A stretch of 10,188 nt of DNA from Solirubrobacterales bacterium (GCA_003157595.1 PMKB01000162.1:1-10188), one strand, 5' to 3'. Shown: positions 1-5,315, counted from the stretch's first letter. Translations and numbers: made by a program. Notes: generated by a model from the sequence alone, not told the origin.

Positions 1-106
1 AGGCCGGGCTCGTTGCGCCGCCGTTGGAGGCCGCCAGCGCGGCGGCCGGACCGAGCGCGAGTGCGGCGAGGAGCAGGAGAGTCTTGATCGTCGAGCGAGC
101 TCGCAC
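1..106 (-). CDS. Exported protein, N-terminal fragment with signal peptide (runs off left edge)
   Basis: Reading leftwards from a GTG at 106-104 gives 35 open codons to the window edge. An in-frame TGA lies four codons upstream, so the GTG is the only credible start. The peptide has the three parts of a Sec signal peptide: a basic N-region (MRARSTIK), a hydrophobic core of Leu and Ala at residues 10-18, and a small-residue C-region with an ALA site near residues 23-25. After it comes a Ser/Asn/Gly/Thr-rich stretch, as often seen at the start of a mature secreted or cell-wall protein. The mature domain is outside the window, so no function can be given. It is divergent from the patatin-like gene, with 48 bases between the two starts. 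No Shine-Dalgarno is visible; a TATCCT hexamer 9 bases before the GTG suggests a near-leaderless mRNA. Confidence 0.72.
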   Translation of the reverse strand, partial: MRARSTIKTLLLLAALALGPAAALAASNGGATSPA

Positions 107-115
107 GCGCCGTCA

Positions 116-143
116 AGGATAGTCGCTGCGGGCGGCGTAGAAT
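116..143. promoter_or_regulatory. Candidate divergent -10 elements in the 48-base gap
   Basis: On the plus strand TAGAAT (138-143) lies 11 bases before the patatin ATG. On the minus strand TATCCT (116-121) lies 9 bases before the exported-protein GTG. Both fit the TAnnnT pattern of sigma-70-type -10 boxes and would give very short leaders. No good -35 is seen for either, and the two sites are too close to be occupied together. This is inference from position and pattern only. Confidence 0.35.
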
Positions 144-154
144 CGCGCTCAGCG

Positions 155-1402
155 ATGGGCACGCTCGTCCCCCTGGAGCCGGTCACGCAGCGCACCTCTG
201 CGGATCGAGGCGGGGCGTCGAAGGTCGCTCTCGTGCTGGGCGGTGGCGGCGTCACCGGCGGCGTCTACACGGTCGGCGCGCTGCGCGCGCTCGATCTGCT
301 CGCCGTGAACATGTCGGTCAATCAGTTCGACGTCTTCCTGGGAACCTCGTCGGGCTCGTTTGTCGCGGCTCTCGCGGCCAACGGCGTCACCTCCGAGGAG
401 ATGATGAGCGTGGTGCTCGGCGAGAGCCAGACGGCCTTCCGCGACCTCGATGCCGGAATGCTGTTGCCCCCGAACCTGCTCGGGCTGCTGCGAAGCGGCC
501 TCGGGCTGCCGCGCCATCTGCTCGAGCTCTCCTACCAGCTCGCGACCGCACGCGGCGGCGGCGCGCTGATCGACGCGCTGCTCGCCTTCGCCGACTCGTT
601 GCCCGCAGGCTTCGCCACCACCAGCGGCATCGAGCGCTACATCCGCGAGGTGCTGGCCGCCCCCGGGCGCTCCGATGATTTCCGCACACTGGCTCGCGAG
701 CTGTACATCGTCGCGACCGACCTCGACAGTTGCGAGCGGATCATCTTCGGCGAGCCCGGCTGGGACGACGTCGCGATCTCACGCGCGGTCAGCGCCTCGA
801 CCGCGCTACCCGTGCTCTACGCGCCCGTGCGGATCGCCGATCGCGAGCTGATCGACGGTGGGATCGTGTCGACCACCAATCTCGACGTCGCCGCCGCGCA
901 TGGCGCAACCCTGATCATCGTGGTCAACCCGCTCGTCCCGTTTCGCAACGAAAGGTCGCCTCGCTCGAGCACGTTGCGCGGCGCGCGGAGCCGACGGGTT
1001 TCGGACTTCGGCTTCTCGCAGGTCGCCTACCAGTCGTTCAAGCTGCTCGCTCACCAGCGCCTGCACGAGCGACGCGAGAGCTGGTCGGCCCGCTTCCCCG
1101 GCGTGGACATCGTGCTGATCGAACCGGATCGCGACGACAAGCTGATGTTCGAGACCTCGCTGATGAGCTACTCCTCGCGGATCGAGATCGCCAAGCACGG
1201 ATTCCGCTCGATCACGCACAAGCTCGCCGGCGATTACGACCGCCTCAAGGAGATCTGCGCTCGCCACGGAGTCGAGATCTCGGCCGACCGCGTGCGCAGT
1301 GTGCTCGAGCACTTCGCGCCGGAGCAGGAGCGCAGCCAGGGCTGGCGGCGGATCTTCGAGCAGACGACCGGCGCGCTGCTGCGTCAGGCCGGCGGCAGCT
1401 GA
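155..1402 (+). CDS. Patatin-like phospholipase / acyl hydrolase
   Basis: This 415-residue protein carries the features of the patatin Ser-Asp hydrolase fold. A glycine-rich oxyanion-hole loop (LGGGGVTGG) sits at residues 28-36. The nucleophile elbow GTSSG is at 63-67 with Ser65 as the predicted nucleophile, and the DGG motif at 234-236 has Asp234 as the second catalytic residue. Family members cleave acyl esters of phospholipids or neutral lipids. The substrate here cannot be told from sequence. I see no signal peptide or membrane span, so it is probably cytoplasmic or loosely membrane-associated. The patatin core ends near residue 260. The remaining roughly 150 residues, rich in Arg and charged residues, form a C-terminal extension typical of longer bacterial members. 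The ATG at 155 has no clear Shine-Dalgarno. The gene stands alone on its strand, with terminator-like hairpins downstream. Confidence 0.9.
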   Translation: MGTLVPLEPVTQRTSADRGGASKVALVLGGGGVTGGVYTVGALRALDLLAVNMSVNQFDVFLGTSSGSFVAALAANGVTSEEMMSVVLGESQTAFRDLDAGMLLPPNLLGLLRSGLGLPRHLLELSYQLATARGGGALIDALLAFADSLPAGFATTSGIERYIREVLAAPGRSDDFRTLARELYIVATDLDSCERIIFGEPGWDDVAISRAVSASTALPVLYAPVRIADRELIDGGIVSTTNLDVAAAHGATLIIVVNPLVPFRNERSPRSSTLRGARSRRVSDFGFSQVAYQSFKLLAHQRLHERRESWSARFPGVDIVLIEPDRDDKLMFETSLMSYSSRIEIAKHGFRSITHKLAGDYDRLKEICARHGVEISADRVRSVLEHFAPEQERSQGWRRIFEQTTGALLRQAGGS

Positions 1403-1507
1403 GCGAGCCGCGGGCAGCCGGGACCGGCCCGTTGCGAGCGGCCGCGGCCGTCGGGGGTCCGCTACCCGGGGCCGTCGAGCGCTGCGGGGCCGACGACCCG
1501 GCGCACA

Positions 1508-1536
1508 GCCGGCGGGGGGCGCAGCGCGCCGCCGGC
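1508..1536 (+). terminator. Possible terminator hairpin after the patatin gene
   Basis: GCCGGCGG (1508-1515) pairs with CCGCCGGC (1529-1536), an 8-bp G/C stem with a 13-base loop about 105 bases after the stop. There is no U-tract, so terminator activity is uncertain, although such stems are common at high-G+C gene ends. Confidence 0.35.
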
Positions 1537-1709
1537 AGCCGCGACCGCGTCCGTCGCGGCTGCGTCCGTCGCGAGCAGCCGCGGGCGTCGGTCATTCTGC
1601 TTACCGGGTCGTGGGCCGGTGCGGGCGACCCACAAGCCGCGGGGGGGAGGCAGACTCAACAGCGGGGTTGGGCTGGCCGGGCTCAGGCGGCGGGCTGGCG
1701 CCACCCAGG

Positions 1710-1738
1710 GCTCACGTGCCGGTGGCCGGCACGTGAGC
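1710..1738. terminator. Perfect 13-bp hairpin at the convergent 3' end
   Basis: GCTCACGTGCCGG (1710-1722) is the exact reverse complement of 1726-1738, leaving a 3-base loop. It begins 11 bases beyond the stop of the minus-strand gene at 1750. It lies between two converging genes, so it can act on transcripts from either side. No T-run follows on either strand, making it an I-shaped stem of the kind often seen in actinobacteria. Confidence 0.7.
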
Positions 1739-1749
1739 GTCAGGGATAG

Positions 1750-1926
1750 CTACGCCTCAACCGGCTGGCGGACCACGGCGAGGCGCCGCAGGTTCTCCAG
1801 GAACAGGGCCTTATCGATCCGACCTTGAAAGATCGGGACGCCCATCTCCATGCACTTAGAGATCACTTCGCGCCGTTCCAGGCCTGCTTCGCGCGCTAGC
1901 TCCGTGGGCGTCAGGTGATTCGCCAT
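1750..1926 (-). CDS. Small helix-turn-helix-like protein, 58 residues, function unknown
   Basis: The ATG at 1926 is set by an AGGAGG Shine-Dalgarno (1941-1936 on the minus strand) with a 9-base spacer. The frame stays open further upstream into the Nif3 gene, but that extension is a shadow of it. The protein begins MANHLTPTELAREAG and has three predicted helices: residues 6-13 (TPTELARE), 17-26 (ERREVISKCM) and 39-48. The pattern of ELA, a turn, then EVISKCMEMGVPI resembles the small helical N-terminal domain of translation initiation factor IF-2 and short MerR/excisionase-like folds. It may bind nucleic acid. I do not recognise a named family. It is basic and cytoplasmic, with no metal-binding cluster (one Cys). 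A separate promoter candidate lies in the 82-base gap after the Nif3 gene, so it may be transcribed independently. Confidence 0.8.
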   Translation of the reverse strand: MANHLTPTELAREAGLERREVISKCMEMGVPIFQGRIDKALFLENLRRLAVVRQPVEA

Positions 1927-1960
1927 CGGTGCGTCCCTCCTGTGATCGTGACCGGAACTA

Positions 1961-1989
1961 GATATACCTCTTCGCCAGGACGGATACAA
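1961..1989 (-). promoter_or_regulatory. Candidate sigma-70-type promoter for the small HTH-like gene
   Basis: On the minus strand TTGTAT (1989-1984) and TATATC (1966-1961) are separated by exactly 17 bases. The -35 matches consensus at 3 of 6 positions and the -10 at 4 of 6. The predicted start near 1954 leaves a leader of about 28 bases containing the AGGAGG ribosome binding site. The site lies in a locally A+T-richer patch, which adds some support. Confidence 0.5.
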
Positions 1990-2008
1990 GGAGAATCCGG
2001 AAAACCCT

Positions 2009-2770
2009 TCAGACGGGGTTGAGGACTCGGACATCGGTGTGGTCGACGCCGAAGCGTGTGGCCAGATGTTCCCCGAGCGCGCGGACTCCGAAGGTCTCGG
2101 TGGCGTAATGGCCGGCCGCGATGAAATGGATGCCGCGCTCGCGTGCGATCGCGCTCGCCCATTCAGCCGGCTCGCCGGTGATGAACGCATCGAGTCCCGC
2201 GTCGATCGCCTCGTGGACGCTGCGGGCAGCTCCGCCGGAGACGATCCCCACGCTGCGGACGAGCGGTGGCCCGCCCAGGAATGCGAGCGGCTCGCGCTCA
2301 GTGAGCTCAGCCACCCGCGCAACAAGGTCAGCGACCTCGATCCCTTCGCCGCCGAATCGCGCTCGCACGCCCACCTCGCGCCCGCCGTGGCGGCCGAACG
2401 GCTGGCGATCCTCGAGCCCCAGGCGGGCTGCGATCAGCGCGTTGTTGCCGAGCTCCAGGTGGGCATCGAGCGGCAGGTGGTAGGCGACGAGACTGACGTT
2501 GGCCCCCAGCAGGATCTGCAGGCGGTCGCGCAGGGCTCCGACCACACGCGGGTCGTCGCCCTGCCAGAACAGGCCGTGGTGGGTGACGATCAGCTGCGCG
2601 CCGGCGGCGATCGCGCGCTCGAACAGCTCCAGGCTCGCCGACACGCCGGTCGCGACGTGCGTGACCTCCTCACAGCCTTGCACCTGCAGCCCATTGGGGC
2701 AGTAGTCCGCAAATGCGTCCGGCTCGAGCAGGCGATCGAGCTCGCCGAGCATCTCGTGGAGCAGCGCCAT
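2009..2770 (-). CDS. Nif3/YbgI-like dinuclear metal-centre protein
   Basis: This 253-residue protein matches the Nif3 (DUF34, YbgI) family, annotated elsewhere as GTP cyclohydrolase I type 2 homologues. The expected metal ligands are all present: His64-His65 in IVTHHGLFW, Asp102 in YHLPLDAH, and His221 and Glu225 in GHYATETFG. Family members form toroidal hexamers with two metal ions per subunit. Their physiological substrate is unsettled. The length equals the short E. coli YbgI type, so the PII-like insert of longer Gram-positive members is absent. The ATG at 2770 was preferred because the longer frame, which starts at 2851, runs into the tRNA gene. GGAG sits only 3 bases before the ATG, a tight but possible ribosome binding site. 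The gene is divergent from tRNA-Pro and upstream of the small HTH-like gene. Confidence 0.92.
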   Translation of the reverse strand: MALLHEMLGELDRLLEPDAFADYCPNGLQVQGCEEVTHVATGVSASLELFERAIAAGAQLIVTHHGLFWQGDDPRVVGALRDRLQILLGANVSLVAYHLPLDAHLELGNNALIAARLGLEDRQPFGRHGGREVGVRARFGGEGIEVADLVARVAELTEREPLAFLGGPPLVRSVGIVSGGAARSVHEAIDAGLDAFITGEPAEWASAIARERGIHFIAAGHYATETFGVRALGEHLATRFGVDHTDVRVLNPV

Positions 2771-2803
2771 CGGCTCCGCACGGTAGCGGACCCACCGCTG
2801 TGG

Positions 2804-2809
2804 GATACT
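2804..2809 (+). promoter_or_regulatory. Candidate -10 element for tRNA-Pro
   Basis: GATACT lies 12 bases before the mature tRNA 5' end, matching TATAAT at 4 of 6 positions and placed to give a short 5' leader for RNase P. No convincing -35 is seen around 2781-2786. Confidence 0.35.
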
Positions 2810-2821
2810 GCGGCCCTTCGT

Positions 2822-2895
2822 CGGGGCGTGGCGCAGCCTGGTAGCGCGCACCGTTCGGGTCGGTGAGGTCCCCGGTTCAAATCCGGGCGCCCCGA
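2822..2895 (+). tRNA. tRNA-Pro, anticodon CGG
   Basis: The 74-base cloverleaf folds fully. The acceptor stem is CGGGGCG (2822-2828) with CGCCCCG (2888-2894), and the discriminator base is A2895. The D-stem is GCGC/GCGC with a GG-containing loop. The anticodon stem is CACCG/CGGTG enclosing the loop TTCGGGT, which gives anticodon CGG reading codon CCG, heavily used in this genome. The T-stem is CCCGG/CCGGG with loop TTCAAAT. The 3' CCA is not encoded (TTG follows), so it must be added by nucleotidyltransferase. The gene stands alone and is followed 3 bases later by a strong hairpin. Confidence 0.97.
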
Positions 2896-2898
2896 TTG

Positions 2899-2928
2899 GC
2901 GAGAAGCCTGCACTCGCAGGCTTCTCGC
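2899..2928 (+). terminator. Intrinsic terminator of tRNA-Pro
   Basis: GCGAGAAGCCTGC (2899-2911) pairs perfectly with 2916-2928 around an ACTC tetraloop, a 13-bp stem only 3 bases after the tRNA. The downstream sequence (GTTCCAG) has only a weak T-tract. Its position makes a terminator and 3'-processing role very likely. Confidence 0.85.
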
Positions 2929-3073
2929 GTTCCAGGGGAGCCTTGGGCCGGGGAGAGCTGCGCGTTAGCGAGAGCCGCGGGTGGCGGCCGGGTGAAGGCG
3001 CGTCGCCGTGAAAGAACTCGCTCGCCTGGCGCGTTGATCGGGCGACGACGAACCCTCAACGCAAGGAGCAGTG

Positions 3074-3232
3074 GTGTCGGCCGAGAACGACCAAGACGAC
3101 CCGTGGCTGCGCTTCGAGCATCTGCTCGTCGGCGAACCGCTGCCGGCGAACCCCAAGAACTGGGACGAGATGCAGCGACTCGTCGACCTCGGATTGCCGC
3201 GAATGGAGTTCATCGAGCGCGACCCGCGCTGA
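3074..3232 (+). CDS. Small acidic protein, 52 residues, function unknown
   Basis: An AAGGAG Shine-Dalgarno (3063-3068) lies 5 bases before a GTG at 3074. A GTG directly upstream at 3071 would leave only 2 bases, so 3074 is preferred. The frame encodes a compact protein starting MSAENDQDDPWLRFEHLL and ending FIERDPR. It is strongly acidic at the N-terminus and has two Trp (residues 11 and 30) and predicted helices around residues 10-19 and 29-39. It has no signal peptide, membrane span or cysteines. The codon choice is G/C-ending as in neighbouring genes, and the ribosome binding site is among the best in the window, so I think it is real. I recognise no family. An 11-of-12 bp hairpin lies 17 bases after the stop. 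The gene is separated from tRNA-Pro by that gene's terminator and is probably monocistronic. Confidence 0.65.
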   Translation: MSAENDQDDPWLRFEHLLVGEPLPANPKNWDEMQRLVDLGLPRMEFIERDPR

Positions 3233-3249
3233 TGTCGCGGGAGAGCCCA

Positions 3250-3291
3250 GGACGGCACGCGAGCATCGCCGCGTCCGTCCGCGTGGCGTCC
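3250..3291. terminator. Hairpin between the small acidic gene and the ZIP gene
   Basis: GGACGGCACGCG (3250-3261) pairs with CGCGTGGCGTCC (3280-3291) with a single mismatch and an 18-base loop. It lies just after the plus-strand stop at 3232 and some 120 bases beyond the minus-strand ZIP stop, a plausible convergent terminator. A second weaker stem (GCCGCGA 3361-3367 with TCGCGGC 3384-3390) lies nearer the ZIP stop. The rest of 3233-3410 shows nothing else. Confidence 0.5.
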
Positions 3292-3410
3292 TCAATTCCG
3301 GGCGACACGGCCAACCGCGACCGCACCGCCACTGAGGCTGACCGTCCATGCCTCGCCGGCGCCGCGAGCCGCCCACGCGCCGGTCGCGGCTGACGCGTCC
3401 AACGCCAGCG

Positions 3411-4274
3411 TCACGCGCCGCCGTAGCTGACGATCAGGTCGGTGGCGACGCCGAGCAGGAAGCCGCCGGCGAGCAGGTAGAGGCCGAACTCGCGGTGGTT
3501 ATAGCGGCGAACACCGGCCCAGATCTCGCCGATCACGTAGAGGATCGCGCCGCCGGCCAGGGCGTAGAAGCAGAGCTCGAGCGGGCCGGAGTGGACCTGA
3601 TAGCCGAGCATCGCTCCGAGGAACGTCGGTCCGCCGCCGACCAGGCCGGCGGCTCCCAGCCACTTCCAGGACGGCCGCACGTCCCCGAGCGGGCCGACTA
3701 TGCCGAACCCTTCGGTCGCGTTGTGCAGGGCGAAGCCGATGATCAGCACGGTCGCGAGGCCGATCGCGCCCGCTCTCGCCGACACGCCGATCGCCAGGCC
3801 TTCGGCGAAGTTGTGCAGGCCGATCGCGAACGCGATCGTCATCCCGGTGCGCAGGGCGTTCGCGCGCAGGAGCGCGACGTCGCCCGCCAAGCGTGCGCCA
3901 TCGTCAACGGCGACGGCGCCGAGCGCCGCGCCCGCGATTGGCGGCGTCGTGCTGCGGTGCAAACCCCGCATGCGCCGCTCGGCGCCGGCGATTCCGGCGG
4001 TCCCGGCGACGAAGCCGACGGCGAGCAGAGCGAACAGCCACACGACGTGGCCGAACCCGGTGCGTCCGTGCTTGAACTGCCCGAGCGTGGCGGCGATGAT
4101 CGATTGGGCGTTCGTCGTCACGTCCATGAAGATGAACGCGAGGATGCCCGCCGAGAACATCGCCAGGCCGACGCGCAGGCGATCGTCGATTCGATGCAGT
4201 CGCCCGACCGGGAGGCCAAGGTAGATCGTTACGCCGGCGATCGCGCCGAGCAAGGTCGTTTCGGCGAAGCTCAT
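3411..4274 (-). CDS. ZIP-family divalent metal transporter
   Basis: This 287-residue integral membrane protein has about eight hydrophobic segments. It carries the paired ZIP metal-site motifs HNFAEG (His154, Asn155, Glu158) and HNATEG (His184, Asn185, Glu188), corresponding to transmembrane helices 4 and 5. ZIP proteins import Zn, Fe or Mn into the cytoplasm; GufA/ZupT-type bacterial members are the closest in size. The usual proline in both HNxPEG motifs is replaced by Ala or Thr, while the metal-binding His, Asn and Glu are kept. The region between helices 3 and 4 (about residues 98-135) is a variable, partly charged loop without the His-rich run of many ZIPs. The ATG at 4274 was chosen because GGAAGGG lies just before it; an in-frame ATG at 4286 would add four residues. 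A palindrome at the promoter suggests metal-dependent repression. Confidence 0.88.
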   Translation of the reverse strand: MSFAETTLLGAIAGVTIYLGLPVGRLHRIDDRLRVGLAMFSAGILAFIFMDVTTNAQSIIAATLGQFKHGRTGFGHVVWLFALLAVGFVAGTAGIAGAERRMRGLHRSTTPPIAGAALGAVAVDDGARLAGDVALLRANALRTGMTIAFAIGLHNFAEGLAIGVSARAGAIGLATVLIIGFALHNATEGFGIVGPLGDVRPSWKWLGAAGLVGGGPTFLGAMLGYQVHSGPLELCFYALAGGAILYVIGEIWAGVRRYNHREFGLYLLAGGFLLGVATDLIVSYGGA

Positions 4275-4302
4275 GGACCCTTCCATCCGCGTGTCCCCGG
4301 CA

Positions 4303-4323
4303 TTAGGGACGCCTAACTTCTAG
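4303..4323 (-). promoter_or_regulatory. Candidate promoter -10 with TTAGG/CCTAA palindrome (metalloregulator-like operator)
   Basis: TTAGG (4303-4307) and CCTAA (4312-4316) form a perfect inverted repeat around GACG, 29 bases upstream of the chosen ZIP start. On the minus strand a TG-spaced TAGAAG (4323-4318) directly precedes it and could be an extended -10, placing the palindrome over the transcription start. The half-site is the same as in DtxR/IdeR iron boxes, but the spacing (4 bases rather than 9 between the outer half-sites) differs from the classical 19-base box. Which regulator binds is therefore open. Confidence 0.45.
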
Positions 4324-4398
4324 CACAGGCGCGCCCACTGCTGCTGGAAAGCGCTCGCGCGCGAACCAAATGTCAGCGCCGTCGCAGGCCACGCGGGC

Positions 4399-4427
4399 AG
4401 CGGCGCGGCCGAGCGCCCGGCGCCGCT
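4399..4427. other. Hairpin in the ZIP-usp gap
   Basis: AGCGGCGC (4399-4406) pairs perfectly with GCGCCGCT (4420-4427) with a 13-base loop. It lies about 110 bases beyond the usp stop and upstream of the ZIP promoter, so it may end read-through from usp. There is no T-run. Confidence 0.35.
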
Positions 4428-4433
4428 AAAGCC

Positions 4434-4504
4434 CACGCAACCGCGATCCGCGACGCGCACACGGACCCGCCACGCGCACGCAACCGCGATCCGCGACGCG
4501 CACA
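4434..4504. repeat. Two perfect 28-base direct repeats
   Basis: The 28 bases at 4434-4461 recur exactly at 4477-4504, giving a period of 43 with a 15-base spacer. The core is CGCGATCCGCGACGCGCAC. The octamer ACGCGCAC occurs a third time in the spacer (4472-4479), suggesting growth by slippage of a smaller unit. No reading frame with a plausible start covers the repeats in a protein-like way. The gap 4317-4536 holds no gene that I can support. Confidence 0.85.
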
Positions 4505-4510
4505 TGGAGC

Positions 4511-4530
4511 CGGCGCGCGGCGGCGCGCGG
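4511..4530 (-). terminator. Tandem G/C 10-mer forming a hairpin after usp
   Basis: CGGCGCGCGG is repeated head to tail (4511-4520, 4521-4530). The copies contain GCGCGC at 4513-4518 and 4523-4528, which can pair with each other across a 4-base loop. This lies 7 bases past the usp stop, fitting a transcript end. The stem is short and has no T-run. Confidence 0.4.
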
Positions 4531-4536
4531 GGCCCG

Positions 4537-5016
4537 TCAGTGGGGGTGAGCCGCCGGCGGCATCGGGATCGCGAGCACCGGGCGCTTGCTGTTTTGGAGC
4601 AGCGCGTGCGAGAGCGCGTTGGAGAGCGCCTCGCGCATCCCGTGCAGGGAGCGGGTGCCGGTGATGATCGCGTCGACGTCGAGCGCTTCGGCGGCTTCGA
4701 CGACGGCCTCCCAGACCGAGGTGCGCAGCGTCGCCGTGTGTGGCGTCGCGTCGAGCCCGGCGTCGCTTGCGAGCTTGGCGCCTTCCGCGGCGACGCCCGC
4801 AGAGTCCGACTCCAGTCCGGCGTCGGCGTCACCGACGCCATCGCCGAAGTACGGTCCGAGTGCCGAGTAGCGGGCGACGATCCGCTCGATCGGCTCCCAG
4901 ACGTTGAGCACGTGCACGTGCGCGCCGGGGAAGAGCTTCGCCGTCACCGCGATGGCGTGAGCGGCGCGCTTGGAGCCGTCGTAGCAGACCAGGACGGAGG
5001 GGGCGTCATCTGTCAC
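4537..5016 (-). CDS. Universal stress protein (UspA family) with an altered nucleotide loop
   Basis: This single Usp domain of 159 residues opens with the family's first strand and acidic residue (VLVCYDGSKRAAHAI, near residues 8-22). It ends with the usual C-terminal strand (RPVLAIP). Cytoplasmic Usp dimers help cells through starvation, oxidative or other stress. ATP-binding members carry G-x2-G-x9-G-S/T. Here the region reads GTRSLHGMREALSNALSHALL, keeping the first glycine and the glycine of LHG. The second glycine of the motif is Ser, and the final G-S pair aligns with Asn-Ala. This predicts weak or no ATP binding. The start is a GTG at 5016, chosen because the Usp fold begins almost at once; the ribosome binding site before it is weak. 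A promoter candidate lies about 40-70 bases upstream. The gene has no close operon partner. Confidence 0.9.
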   Translation of the reverse strand: MTDDAPSVLVCYDGSKRAAHAIAVTAKLFPGAHVHVLNVWEPIERIVARYSALGPYFGDGVGDADAGLESDSAGVAAEGAKLASDAGLDATPHTATLRTSVWEAVVEAAEALDVDAIITGTRSLHGMREALSNALSHALLQNSKRPVLAIPMPPAAHPH

Positions 5017-5058
5017 GGGAATCTCAGTTCATTCGCTTGCGTTCGGCTTTCGAATAGG

Positions 5059-5088
5059 ACCCTACCGCAGAAAAGCGCTGATTGTTAA
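5059..5088 (-). promoter_or_regulatory. Candidate usp promoter
   Basis: On the minus strand TTAACA (5088-5083; 5 of 6 to TTGACA) and TAGGGT (5064-5059; TAnnnT) are 18 bases apart. The start would fall near 5052, leaving a leader of about 36 bases. The -35 is part of an 8-base palindrome TGTTAACA (5083-5090), and a CGCTG/CAGCG pair (5076-5080, 5098-5102) flanks it, so a regulator may bind here. Confidence 0.5.
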
Positions 5089-5167
5089 CACAACTCACAG
5101 CGAGAAAAAATGAGTATTGGACATACCACTGATTACGTCCTAGCCTGTTGTTTCCTCTCCTCCCCCC

Positions 5168-5215
5168 GTGCAAGGCCTCCGCGAACCCTCTTGATCCCTC
5201 TCGGAGGTCTTGCAC
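5168..5215. other. 14-bp stem with 20-base loop in the A+T-richer island
   Basis: GTGCAAGGCCTCCG (5168-5181) pairs with CGGAGGTCTTGCAC (5202-5215); the only non-Watson-Crick position is a G.U wobble on the plus-strand RNA. The loop contains CCCTCT twice. It lies 100 bases past the LysR stop and about 150 bases before the usp start. It may be a second terminator, a protein-binding inverted repeat or an RNA structure. The surrounding gap (5017-5314) has no supportable gene. Confidence 0.55.
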
Positions 5216-5282
5216 ATTTAAGGGCCACGAACTCGGGCTCGGAGGATGACGCAGAGCGCGCCGTTTGGAGCCGACGGGCAAC

Positions 5283-5315
5283 GTCGCCGGCGCCGGTGGC
5301 GGCGCCCGTCGCGAC
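5283..5315 (-). terminator. G/C hairpin at the LysR stop
   Basis: GTCGC (5283-5287) pairs with GCGAC (5311-5315), and inside it GGCGCC (5289-5294) pairs with GGCGCC (5301-5306) across a 6-base loop. It begins at the last base of the LysR stop codon. There is no T-run. Confidence 0.45.

Larger units (their letters stand above)
1403..1749. other. Gene-free G/C-rich stretch between convergent genes
   Basis: These 347 bases separate the ends of the patatin gene (+) and the small helix-turn-helix-like gene (-). Frames that stay open here give Arg/Ala/Gly-rich low-complexity peptides with no start signals, so I call no gene. It holds two hairpins (listed separately) and a short tandem duplication at 1547-1573, in which a 12-base unit (GCGTCCGTCGCG) occurs twice 15 bases apart. 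Confidence 0.6.

Noticed and set aside
730..1749. 339-residue plus-strand frame overlapping the patatin gene
   Set aside because: It is an Arg/Ala-rich shadow frame. The overlapping frame has the patatin catalytic motifs.
1927..2325. N-terminal extension of the small HTH-like gene to 191 residues
   Set aside because: The extension is antisense-frame shadow of the Nif3 gene (Ser/Arg/Pro-rich), while the internal ATG at 1926 has a perfect ribosome binding site.
2874..2895. tRNA-Pro 3' end as an integration site for a genomic island
   Set aside because: I found no second copy of the tRNA 3' end and no integrase in the window, and the following genes are ordinary chromosomal ones.
3348..4316. 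322-residue plus-strand frame opposite the ZIP gene
   Set aside because: It is composed of Arg, Ala, Asp, Glu and Gln runs typical of high-G+C antisense frames. The minus strand encodes a clear ZIP transporter with both metal motifs.
4434..4504. CRISPR array
   Set aside because: There are only two repeats with a 15-base spacer, no further units and no cas genes. The spacer itself contains part of the repeat.
5116..5146. Plus-strand promoter (TTGGAC, 18 bases, TAGCCT) in the A+T-richer island
   Set aside because: It matches consensus weakly and points into the antisense of lysR with no gene behind it. Such matches are expected by chance in this base composition.
5024..5281. 85-residue minus-strand open frame in the lysR-usp gap
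   Set aside because: It has no ribosome binding site and an irregular composition, and it runs through the hairpin and the usp promoter candidate. It is open mainly because the island is short of stops in that frame.
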